This document shows, piece by piece, positions 19,401 to 29,507 of a stretch of 64,000 bases of DNA. Position 1 is the stretch's first letter. Each line of letters opens with the position of its first letter. A program made the translations under genes and the position numbers. Origin of the DNA: Notospermus geniculatus (taxonomy: Eukaryota; Nemertea; Pilidiophora; Heteronemertea; Lineidae); the NCBI GenBank assembly GCA_002633025.1, contig NMRB01000273.1:99925-163924 (forward strand). Direction: 5' to 3'. Under the pieces are notes generated by a model, which saw only the letters and a program-made list of their open reading frames with translations, did not search any database and was not told where the DNA came from.

Positions 19401-22400
19401 CAACAGTGTGTTATTAGATGGCCAAACTCAAAACACTGGATGAGGCTTCAGTGGTTATTGCTCGTTTCTGTTTGTAAATATCATCGATGTCCAAAGTTGT
19501 TTACCATGGGCATATCACATTGATATGCAATATTCTTTCCTCCAGAATGGATAGCAGGGTTTTGTCAGCCTAGATGGATAGATGTGAGAGGAATTGGTGG
19601 TTTCCATTGTATTCTTTGAATACGATACTTAAGTGCTCGATTGTCAATGTTTTTTCCTTCAAATGTGTCTAGATTGTCCTGTTTTTGTCATTAGTTTGTT
19701 CTTCGAATGAGCCATAATGGTTGAAAGAATGCTTCTTTCTTGAACGGGGAATGGGTACAACCAGAAACAGCCAACCTTTGGCCTAGGCCTAGTAGAAAAA
19801 GAAATCTACAGGTGCAGCCGTGGATCCACTGGGGCACCTCCCATTTTGGCCAACAAAGCTGTAAAATTGACCATGAAATTCTGGAATTTGGAGCAAATCA
19901 TTGAAATTCACTGTAAATTTCAATGTTCTTAACACAAGGTGACCCATCTTTTACCAAATCCTGGATCCGCCCCTGAGTGGGCATGTTTTTAGCCACATTT
20001 GTGGTCAGTTTGGATGTCAGAGTACCTAGACTCATGGATGTTCTAAACATAAACCACATCAAGGCCCAATCAATACGGAGCTGTATGGAGTTAAGAAAGC
20101 TATGAACGAGTGAAAGGTACCGTAACCAAAGTCAAACCATGCAGCCAACCACCTTGTCTTACCTGTTATTTCAATTGAAATAAGAGAACACGATACCACA
20201 GGAGGTGAAGTTTTTCAGGCAGGGAATGATCGCCATCCGTGGATTTGATGAAGAAGAAATTGATCATATCATTTTGATTCCAAAGTAACACAGGTACTAG
20301 CGTTTCTGGTTGAATATTAAAGCCGGGTGGTGGTGCACATTGCTCCTCTTTAAAGACTTGTTACCTTTTCCTCAGCAACTCCAATGAATTTGTTCTAAAC
20401 TTGCCCTTGTGTCCCCCTTTTAACTTTTCTCCATGTATTCTCCAACCTGCCCCTTTGAAATTCTAGAAACGCTCATATTGCAACACCACTGACTGTAACA
20501 AGTCAATGAATGTTAGAAGTTAGGCTGTACTTGGTCTGTGTCTGCTCCGACACTATATTTTGCCTATAGCCTATTCATTCCAACATGATTATCATAAAGT
20601 CATTTCATGACATTGCTAGCCATTACTATCGGGAATGTCTGGTCGAGGCATTATCCAGCCATCAGCTGACAGCAGACTCTGAATGTGAGTTGAATGCTGA
20701 ATAGCTACCTAATGGGTTACCACTACAGGGTGATTCAAAAAAATGTTCCATGGAAACGAGGTGAACATAGAGGATGATGAATTGAAAGTGACATTATACA
20801 ATGACAATCAAATATGACACAACGGTATGACAGTAGATCCAGCACGAGCACCTGCCTCCATTGCACCCCCTACTCCATCAGTAGAATGATCAACCTGATC
20901 TTCTCACTTTAGTTAGGAGACCACAACCTGGTTCCATGCATGCAAAATCCAAGATGTCTGCCTGGCAGCCATATTGGATAAGATGCACTCCAAATCCCAA
21001 GCCCATCTTACTATGACAACAGATGAAGAAATGAATGACAACCCAATCACCATTAGAAAAATTTGAGTTTACTGCAGAATGACCGTGCAGTGGAGTTTAA
21101 AACATTACCTGCATTCCAGCTTGTGGGGTCTCACGAACCCAAATGATATTGAATTTGTAAAGAGCGATTGGAAGAAATTTCCTTGAGTGAAGCTCACTGT
21201 CTGTCCACATCTTGTGTCTATGGCAAAAGTGAGCCCAATGCTTCAATATCACATGGGCACAAAGGACACCCATGAAAAGGCTATTAAAAGAAAATGTATG
21301 AAAAGCTTAAGACGGATTGGACCAAAGTCCCCTCCCTGGGGTAAAGCTTAAGCAGCATACAGTGCAAACTGAAGTCCTGAAAATATAACCTGTACTCACA
21401 ATTATACCCTTAAGCAAGTTGGAAAGCTTCGGAGAGATTTTGCAAATCCCTGATATTTCAATTAATCCAAGAATAATGGCATCAATAACACCAAAACCTT
21501 CAAGCACAGGTTCCCCTAAATTGATGTTTTGTTATTCAAGCATGGAGGCCACACAATGCGAACTGCATGGTTCACTGATTATTCCAACCTTTAGTATCTG
21601 TTAAGACGAAGTATCCACTTATCAGAAGTAGGTCATGATATTGTCAAGCTCCCTTCATGTTTATCAATAACTTGCAACAATGAGGGCTTACGTCATCAAA
21701 GTATCGGTACCCTACTGAACTCAACCAACTCCAGCTTCGCTGCACTTCTAATCTAAGTCCTTGCAGCCCTACCCCCTCCTAAACTTTATACAGAAAGGAT
21801 GAACAGGTCACATGGATTGGAGCAACTGGGCATGCAATGGCCAGTGAAAATTGTCAAATCATGAAAATTATGTTTGACACCTGAGGTAACAGGGGTTCTT
21901 CATTTTCTGACTTGCAGGCATGGATCCAGAGGAGGGGCGCACTGGGCGCGTGCCCCCTTTTGGCCAACAAATCTGTAAAATCGACCGTGAAATTCTGGAA
22001 TTTGGCACAAATCAATGTTCCTAGCACAGGGCGCCCCCTCTTTTTCCAAATCCTGGATCCGCCCCTGCAGTTGGCAGAGTTTATCTCTCATTGACCTCAT
22101 TCAAACATTGCAGTAGACGGCTTCTATATTTTGTCCTCAAATCTGACCAGATTTCAATAGACAGTTTACACTTACAGTCAAACAAAAATTATATCCAGTT
22201 ATAAATCCTTTATGAATCCACAGAGGGTTGACAACAAATCCATATTCTACGGACGTCTGCCCTCGATTACAATGCAATCAGATAAATGGAAAATGAGTAA
22301 AAACAGTAAGCTGGCTTTTATCCATTTCTGCTTGGGAATGTAAGCGAAAAGATTGAGCACATCTCCCCCTAGTCATGATACTGTTAGTATAAAAGCAAGA

Positions 22401-24992
22401 GGACACTGACAGCACAAAGCGTGGCAAATTTTCATACATTGGTCAGGGTACCGGTGGGGAATATCGGCACAACCACATAAAAACTGTCATATATTAATGT
22501 TGCAATGTGGATAGTACGTCCACAATTTATCTAATTAAATACAACTGCAAAGTCATTAGCACATTTACATTTACCTCAAGCGATATGCCTCCAAATTTGC
22601 ATTGTTGTCACACAGTCGTTCCTAAACGTAATTGGTAGACAAGCATTGGAGAAATGAAGTCCAAAGGGACACATATTGGATGCATATTACCGGTACATAA
22701 AAATTTTATGTCCACCACTCCAGGAATGATCTATTACACATGGTAATTCATTCATTTTTTTGCAAGAATGAATACAGCATCTATTTTGCAAAGCAAATGT
22801 GGACTGAAGTTTACGATTAGCACTAAGAAAGCGTAGCCGTAGAAACTACATGAGTTTTAGATTGAACTGATGAAGAACTACCATACCAGCTACCAGACAT
22901 GCGCTTATCAAGATCTTGAACTTCAGTTTTTCCAACAGTTCCTGTGAAAGAACAGGATGCCTGGGCTGAACAACGTTACTGTGCCACATCTAGAACTTTG
23001 CATGATGGTTTAGATGTGAAAGGCGATTGATGCTCTATCATTTCAGTAATAGTAAACTTCCTTCAGCAGCAGAACAAACATCATTAACTATGAAGTCAAA
23101 TACACTACAAACATTAACCCATTATCTGTGAAGACGTATATGTAACAAGTGAGTAAATCACACAGGCAAGAGTACTTACATACAATGGCAGGCCACCAGA
23201 TCCCCCAACTGCAGACACCTCAAAACCACCTGCAATTCAATAACAAAATTGGGTATCAATATCATTTCATATCGAACCGTAATATAGATAAATTTCAACC
23301 ACAAGAGTGGAGCGTTGTCAATTACAGTTTCCATGTGCTTCAAGTGAAATCAGCCGCTCACGGATTCATTACCGGTATGTCTTCATATTCCAGATGTTCA
23401 GGAATGTGTTTTTAAAACAACAATTTTTCCTTGCTAACATTCTAAGTAGTTAGTTCTTATAATACATTTATAGTGAAAATCATTGACGTTGTGTTTGAAA
23501 TAGGACCTATACATGTATTAGACCAGAATATACACGGGGTGTCATATCAAATCAACACCCTTCAAAACACTGGCATGAAAGAAAAAACATCGTCATGACA
23601 CCTCATGGGTAATCAGCCTGCTATTCAATGATGTCGTCAGCAATCTCATCATAGCAACTGCATCAGCAGGGTGGGAATTTGTCAATACTCAGTTCTGGTG
23701 AAGCATAAGTACAATTACATGTGCACTAATTATCCAATAACTGTATGTGTAGCACTGCACACTTCAGCTTATTGCATACATGTACAGATTCTGCAGAGGT
23801 TTAGTCACAAGCTGCAGCCACCCATGTTCTTCACACAGCTGGAGGTACACCAGCACCTGCATCTCACTGAACCAGTCAACACTGACTTGACCAGAGGTTT
23901 GGGTACAATACCGGTAAACACCTGCACCTGACATGACCAGAGGTTTGGGTAGAGTCAACACCTCCTGACATGGCCACAAGTTTTAACAGCCAGCACCTGC
24001 ACCTGACATAACCAGAGAACAATTCAATTAGTACCTGACAAGTCCTCAGCTGGTTTAGATAAAGCCAGCACCTGCACCTGACAAAAACAAAGCTACCATC
24101 ATCCACAATATCAACTTTGTGAAACTTTTTGCCTCAGGTTAGATATATGAGATTGAAAGGAAGATGAAGAAGGCATACTTCTATTCATTACAACACGCAA
24201 AGGAATCATACAAACCTTTATAGCTCAGAATGAACACATGGCAATACTAACTTACAGACTGCCGAATTGAAATCAAATTGACACTAATTCCATGTGGAGT
24301 TGGAAAGCACTGGTTCAGAGTAGAGTTAGGTCCAATATGCAAGACTCAATAGAGCTGAGAGCACTAGATGCGGTGGTCCCCAGTTATGGCAATGGTAGAA
24401 TATTGGGTTTTATTGATTCCACCTCACAAGTTGAGATAAATTTGGTTACACAACATGTCTAATGAGTTACACTCATTTTGCTTTAGTGAGGAGTGATGGG
24501 GCGTTCAACTTGGTAGGAGGCAGTCAATGGATCATATAATGTAGAAGTTGGAAAGTTATGAGACATGATGAAATCTCTTGATTTGACCAACTCTCACCCA
24601 ATCTCTTCCATCGCAGTGATTCTGTTTTCAATTTTACAACGGTAAATGTGTAGAATGCAAACAGACAGAAAACAAGTCAAAGAATACAGCACTCTCATAT
24701 TTCTAGGCGTATTCCCCATTCTTTATAGTATACAGTGTAGGAAATTTGGCATTCAACCTAAAGGCTCACCCTAAATGGCCCGATATGGTTTCATCAACTT
24801 CATACAAAATGCAGGTTGACTGGAGTGCCATCTGACGACTTCAAATGTAACTAGGAGATATTGCAGTTTTTGATCGTGTAGCGATTTTAGGCATCCAAAT
24901 TCCAAATAAAATTGACATCTTTAAACTAGACACAATCTGTACTTACCATTCTGTCTGGGTGGATCAACAGATGAGTGTCCACTTCTCTTCAT
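13459..24992 (-). CDS. membrane-anchored tubulin-tyrosine-ligase-like protein, 14 exons
   Basis: TTLL enzymes ligate amino acids (Glu, Gly or Tyr) to protein targets using ATP. Exons, read downward: 24992-24947, 23229-23180, 18788-18525, 18270-18109, 17947-17828, 17310-17235, 16453-16300, 15841-15757, 15640-15478, 15214-15106, 14980-14786, 14411-14315, 14183-14070, 13587-13459. All have AG/GT borders and join in phase to 587 residues plus stop. For exon 12 I chose the GTAGGT donor because it keeps phase. A hydrophobic segment at about 62-81 follows R53, R54 and K61, giving a single membrane anchor. The ligase core shows ITNK (184-187), HRGIK (230-234), FVQEYI (249-254), KFDIGIY (264-270), D419 and EVNMSPN (432-438), the ATP and metal residues. 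The C-terminus has the family's WFRGKC motif (574-579). It resembles the nematode TTLL-15 group more than cytosolic TTLLs, by recollection only. Introns carry MITEs and minisatellites. Confidence 0.88.
13694..13812. mobile_element. fold-back MITE in the TTLL last intron
   Basis: The left arm GGGTCATATTTTAGAACGT and the right arm ending ACGTTCTAAAATACGGCTC are near-perfect inverted repeats. The similarity continues inward through CCTTAACGTTAAGG-type palindromes to the AATAGA/TCTATT centre. TAT flanks both sides (13691-13693 and 13813-13815), consistent with a 2-3 bp target duplication as in Tc1/mariner or Harbinger relatives. Confidence 0.75.
14441..14705. repeat. intronic minisatellite, about 55-bp unit, 4-5 copies
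   Basis: The theme 'atagctcattctgaaccaac' followed by 'tctgctattgccagtgta' and 'ttctgtggcaccaaaga' repeats with a period of 55 bp in the last copies. It is more degenerate in the first ones. It lies between TTLL exons 11 and 12. Confidence 0.75.
16617..16679. repeat. 33-bp direct repeat, two copies
   Basis: The phrase 'agatgacagtgtttgtataa' followed by 'ggaac' occurs twice in tandem with one or two changes. It lies in the TTLL intron between exons 6 and 7 and has no coding role. Confidence 0.6.
19809..19975. mobile_element. MITE copy A, CAGGGGCGGATCCAG family
   Basis: The right end, read on the minus strand, begins CAGGGGCGGATCCAGGATTT, and the left end has CAGGTGCAGCCGTGGATCCA. Body text ('tggccaacaaagctgtaaaa', 'gaaattctggaatttgg') matches copy B at 21915-22067. 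CAGGGGCGGATCCAG termini are familiar from hAT-derived MITEs in many animals. No TSD was confirmed. It lies in TTLL intron 2. Confidence 0.65.
21915..22067. mobile_element. MITE copy B, CAGGGGCGGATCCAG family
   Basis: The same family and orientation as the copy at 19809-19975, about 2 kb away in the same intron. Terminal CAGGGGCGGATCCAGGATTT is on the minus strand, and the left end is CAGGCATGGATCCAGAGG. The two copies differ by several substitutions and a short indel, so they look like independent insertions and not one duplication. Confidence 0.65.
23842..24080. repeat. imperfect tandem repeat in TTLL intron 1
   Basis: Variants of 'cagcacctgcacctgacat' and 'accagaggtttgggta' recur about five times with irregular spacing. 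The pattern produces spurious open frames on both strands. No gene is inferred. Confidence 0.6.
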
Positions 24993-25129
24993 TGTTGTGT
25001 TTTGGTCACTTGATCATAATATCACTGAAAAAGTGTGTGAAGATCCGCAATATCAATCAGAATTGATTCGGCCACGTGACAAGACACCAACTGAATGACA
25101 ATGACTGACCCTTATAGCCAAGGCTGAAC

Positions 25130-25689
25130 TAGTCTCGGTCACCCAGCCGCTGTTTCGAATCTGGGGATCGAACAAGCGTCTGGGTCATAACGCCACTTTT
25201 TCTGTTACGAGCAGACCAAGATCCTGGTCTGGATGCTGATTGGCTAATCAGGGACAGAGCTAGTCATTCATTCCCATCCGCCGATTCCTCCCATTTGAAA
25301 ATCACAATCCGGCTGCTGATTGGGCAAGAGAAGTGATCATGTGACTTCATCATGGCGACGACCACATAATGTCAGTTGGGATTTCTCGACCCATCTACCA
25401 TACGGATACACAATTCCTGCTTAGTTTTCAGCCTGATATTCAACTCCAATAAGTTGATGCTGTCCAGTACGCTGTCTCAGATCACTTCACCGATCGATTC
25501 ATTGCCAAATTCAGATATTTTGGAGGGTTGTGAGGTGAGATTTTATCCATCAATGGAAGCAGCCATCTTATGTCACGTGACCTGCTACAGCATTACCCAC
25601 AATGCACTGTATCACAAGAATAACGGCGTTCTGGGCCAGACGTTTGTGTAGCAGTACTGCGGAACGAAACGGCTGGCTGCGCGAGACTA
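25130..25689. mobile_element. MULE-like MITE with 9-bp target duplication
   Basis: The element begins TAGTCTCGGTCACCCAGCCG and ends in the reverse complement of TAGTCTCGCGCAGCCAGCCG. It is flanked on both sides by the identical 9-mer AGGCTGAAC (25121-25129 and 25690-25698). A 9-bp duplication with long terminal similarity fits Mutator-like elements. A second copy in the opposite orientation occupies 28920-28953 plus 38153-38641, where an LTR element has split it. The element sits only about 140 bp upstream of the TTLL start codon, so it may lie in or next to that promoter. Confidence 0.85.
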
Positions 25690-25698
25690 AGGCTGAAC

Positions 25699-26177
25699 TG
25701 GACCTATTCATAAGCATCAGCAACCAATGATAATCGATCGCCCTGTGGATAGCCACAGTTCAATCGATTCCCTATTCTTTCCACCTATTGTCGGTGATAT
25801 GTAGCTACTGACGTGAATATCGTGAATGAGTTGCATTGGACCGGGCACCAGCAGTCTAACGATCACGGGGCGCTACTGGTGCTGCCACCTTCACGAAGGA
25901 ATAAAACTAGTTTGCTGGCCACTGTTAGTGTTTGTAAACAAACCAGTTTGTTTACTTAACTTGGACGTCGAGCTCCTAATTCCTAAAGCCTTGCATGCTT
26001 GGCTGGGCCTGGCCATCCCAATCTAGCGTTTCTTTTTGGACTAAATTCGGCGCCCTAACTTCTTTAGATATGCGAATGTAGTAATTCAGCCTGCCTCTTT
26101 TTCAGCACTGTGCCACTGAAATTGACGGGACTAGGCCTAACAAAATCGATTCTCGGATACCGTTTTGCCTCTGTTAA
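25699..26177. other. gene-free stretch, nothing recognised
   Basis: I see no convincing ORF, repeat or RNA gene. It is ordinary spacer between two MITEs, upstream of TTLL. Confidence 0.4.
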
Positions 26178-26649
26178 GGCCACATAAAAAAAATTACTTG
26201 TTTCTCATCAGCGGCCGGACGGATTTTTCGTGCCGGATGGATATTTTTTTATATTTTATATTTTCAAAATATAAATTATAAATGGGCCGGCCTGACAAAA
26301 TAAACACAGCTGAATAAAAAATTGTATTTTCAAAGATAAAAAACACTCATTTTCCACGGCAGCAAGTCACTTCTGGCAACCTGACACTGACAGGTTGTAA
26401 ACAGTTGTGACAGGCCTGAATTTGCCACGTGTGTGTGGTCTCCCTATTCCCAGACCGACCTTCATGACCCCGAACTGTTGTACTTTGATGTACATTTTCT
26501 TCAAAAAGAAAATTATAAATTGCCCTGGTCTATCTTTCTCCGTAAAATACCTGGAAATTTAAATATAAAATATAAAATATAAATTGCCCTGACGGACCTT
26601 ACCTTCACCAATGTTCTGATGAGAAACAAGTTATTTATTTTATGTGGCC
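26178..26649. mobile_element. Harbinger-type MITE, TAA target duplication
   Basis: Inverted ends of about 34 bp start GGCCACATAAAA and continue to 'acttgtttctcatcag' on both sides with two or three mismatches. TAA flanks the element left and right. GGCC-type ends with a TWA 3-bp duplication are typical of PIF/Harbinger MITEs. The interior is AT-rich ('atattttatattttcaaaat') and has no ORF. Confidence 0.75.
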
Positions 26650-27258
26650 TAAACGTTGAATGCCAATAAAAGCTGTCCGAAATTAGATACTGTCAGAATC
26701 ATGCCACACACTTTGACACCTGTGGCGACGTTATGAAAACAATCAAAGGAAATTTGACAATTCTAAAACGTCCCAACGTTCTAAACATTTACTGCGGAGA
26801 TTGCAAAAAAACATACCAAGCGCTAACTATGTTCTTTTCGGTGGGATTACAGCGCGATGTTTTTGCTGCTGCTGCTGCATGCTGCTATCGAAGAGACAAC
26901 GCCATCTACACACAGCTGATCGAACTAAATGATTACCAGGGCAAAGTATCAGTCTGCATATACTGTAAACTCCGAAATGTTTGGGTTGTTTTCATTCAGC
27001 AGCCAATACCCCCGAAATGAGCGGGAAATGAGAGGTTGGGTGCACAGACACTCATCATCGTCATTCGATTTCTTGATAGGCTTGTTAATTAGGTTTATTG
27101 AGCGCTCAAATAATCATTGATTTGGTGGGTTTTTTGTTCGGTACGACGGACAAAAGTCTTTAGTGTAGTATCTTTAGTGCGACAAGACAGGGCGCCACTT
27201 TTACTGCCATGGGATAGGCATGAAGCGGACACCGGTGACGCTTCTTCAAAGGGGGATA

Positions 27259-28662
27259 CCGTAAACTGGGGATACTTGGGACACTTTTTAAGGTTTTCAT
27301 CAAATTGTGAAGAGAGATGATATTTTGCCAGAAAATTATCCATCTTACATTGTAGTGTACCTATTGATGCATTATACCATGCCAATTTCAAATAAAAGGA
27401 GGGTTCATTCTTTGAGATTTTTGGGCCGTAACTTTGTCCCATGTTACCCGGGCTTCGGGGTTACTTGGGACAGACGACCTCTCATGCCCGTTAACCCTTA
27501 GTTACAAAGGCAGCGCAAGCCTAAAACATGCCAAAGTGAGCTTTTTTCAATTTTGCCAAGCACTGTGACAAGATGAAAAAATCTTTTAAGTCTCAGCTGA
27601 TGTCAAATAGTTTTCACCTGGTTATGAAATAATACATGAAAATATCTATTTTTCAATGCCAAACAACACAGCATTCGAAAAGTTCAGGAAAATTTTCTCT
27701 GCTACGAAGCAGAGTTACTTTTTATCACCATGAGTTCCCCAGGTAATCGACCATGGTTAAGTAACATTTTATCAGTGATTTCTATTTAGATACAACAGTC
27801 CTAGCATTGAATAAATCAGACATGCAAAATTTTGAGTAAAAAAGGCTAACTTGGGACAAAAAAGCTATCGTTAATTTCCAATGGGGCAACTTGGGACACT
27901 GTCCCATGTAACCCCGCGTGAACAAAATTTGACCTTCTATACGCTGGCCCGCCCACCATGGCAACCAAAGACACATGCAAACACACATCAATGCGCAGTC
28001 CCCCTAAAGGCCTACATGACAAATACAAATACAAATACAAATACAAATAGTTTATTGTACCTTAAAAAATTCCACAATTTTTTGTCGGTTGAGTATTACA
28101 ATAAACTTTAGTAACATTTTATCAGTGATTTCTATTCAGATACAACAGTCCTAGCATTGAATAAATCAGACATGCAAAATTTTGAGTAAAAAAGGCTAAC
28201 TTGGGACAAAAAAGCTATCGTTAATTTCCAATGGGGCAACTTGGGACACTGTCCCATGTAACCCCGCGTGAACAAAATTTGACCTTCTATACGCTGGCCC
28301 GCCCACCATGGCAACCAAGACACATGCAAACACACATCAATGCGCAGTCCCCCTAAAGGCCTACATGACATGAGTCATGATGAGGGCACATGGCTATACT
28401 CTACGCAGGAGAAGTTTTTCTGGTATAATTTCTTTGCGTGTCACAGTGAGTGGACTTCACCTGGACCTGTCGAGCACACCAGTCTCTTCTATGGCATGCC
28501 ACATCCCCTGATAACTAGAAGAGATCACCAGAATTGCACAGAAACAACTGAAATGCGATGAAAACCTCAGAGCAATGAATATCGGCAACTGTCCTACAGA
28601 GTGGCCTCATCCCCTCATTTGTCCCAATTTACCCTGGTGTCCCAAGTATCCCCAGTTTACGG
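27259..28662. mobile_element. 1.4-kb DNA transposon relic with perfect 26-bp inverted ends, TA duplication
   Basis: The left end CCGTAAACTGGGGATACTTG plus GGACAC is repeated exactly, inverted, at the right end (28637-28662). TA flanks both sides (27257-27258, 28663-28664), as for Tc1/mariner-like insertion. 'acttgggaca' recurs several times inside, so the interior consists partly of sub-terminal repeats. No transposase is recognisable. The minus-strand open frame at 27095-27442 merely reads through the left end. Confidence 0.8.
27760..28369 (+). repeat. direct duplication of about 260 bp, period 350
   Basis: 27760-28020 and 28110-28369 are almost identical, with one substitution near 'ctattta/cagat' and a one-base indel in 'accaaagac'. 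The 90-bp spacer contains five AAATAC units at 28020-28049 and a short AT-rich tail. The duplication is wholly inside the TA-flanked transposon. Confidence 0.85.
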
Positions 28663-28953
28663 TAGCAAATGCCGACCAGCAGCTGTGGATTGTCCACAGA
28701 CATTATCGAAGTGGCTCATAATAAAGAAAGAACTCCGTTTTAAGATGATGAGGAGGTTGTTTGTATGTATGGCATCATTAACATATTGCCGGACTGCGGA
28801 TCTCGCCGCCGTGCCGGTGTAACGTCAGCGAATTCTGGGGCTCCTTCCGAGAAAAGATCAACTTGCCTGGCATACCGTACCGGCTGACATCTTCATCAAT
28901 GATGTCACTCGTGTCGGATTAGTCTCGCGCAGCCAGACTCTTTCATTACCATT

Positions 28954-29382
28954 TGTGGCAAAGGCTACTTTTGTGCTGTTCGTATGTAAATGTATGTATT
29001 TGCATTGTATTTAAGCTGGGGTCCAGGACGGCTGGCTTTGGGTATGGTGAGGTTGCTCGTGAGCAGGGTGCTCATTCGAATGCTATAAAAGGGGAGCAAC
29101 CTGGCCACATCCTCAGTCTCCCTCCTGGGCTCCACTTGCTCACACTCTGCTGTCTGTGCAGCGGCGACAATTGTTGTATTCTGAGTCCAGTGATTTCAAT
29201 ATATAAGGTAAATATTATCTGCCGTGTGGCTCGTTATTCTTGGGAGACTCGCTCGCTCAGCCCCATCCCCTGGCCCCTTGCGACCAACGACGGACCTGGA
29301 CGGACCTAGCAGACTGTGGCTTGTGTACAGGCAGAGCTGTACACACACGCACGTTTTAGGCCTAGCGAACGCCGAACTTACA
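28954..29382 (+). repeat. 5' LTR (429 bp) and start of primer-binding region
   Basis: It starts TGTGGCAAAGG and ends GCCGAACTTACA. A TATA box (TATAAAA, 29084-29090) lies about 130 bp in. One base after the LTR comes TGGTGACAGCGGTGCCTGG, in the position of a tRNA primer-binding site. It begins with the expected TGG, but I cannot assign the tRNA. The LTR is nearly identical to the 3' copy, with a few substitutions such as 'ggctac/ggccac'. Confidence 0.9.
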
Positions 29383-29478
29383 GTGGTGACAGCGGTGCCT
29401 GGATTGCGGTGATTAATCAACAGACGAGGAATTAGGAGTCTACCTGTTACCTTGAATATTAAATCCGAGTGGTTTTCG

Positions 29479-29484
29479 GTGAGT
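29479..29484 (+). promoter_or_regulatory. candidate splice donor in the LTR element leader
   Basis: GTGAGT at 29479, in context TTTTCG|GTGAGT, is a strong donor just 5' of the gag ATG at 29508. Paired with the acceptor ending at 36370 it would remove gag-pol and place the leader in front of the zinc-finger ORF. Confidence 0.45.
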
Positions 29485-29507
29485 ATCAAGTGTTTTGATA
29501 CGTGAAA

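Noticed and set aside
26733-27020. 95-codon plus-strand frame
   Set aside because: Cysteines occur but in no recognisable pattern, and no splice sites or homology are visible.
27095-27442. 115-codon minus-strand frame
   Set aside because: It crosses the left end of the TA-flanked transposon. It is composition-driven, with no motif.
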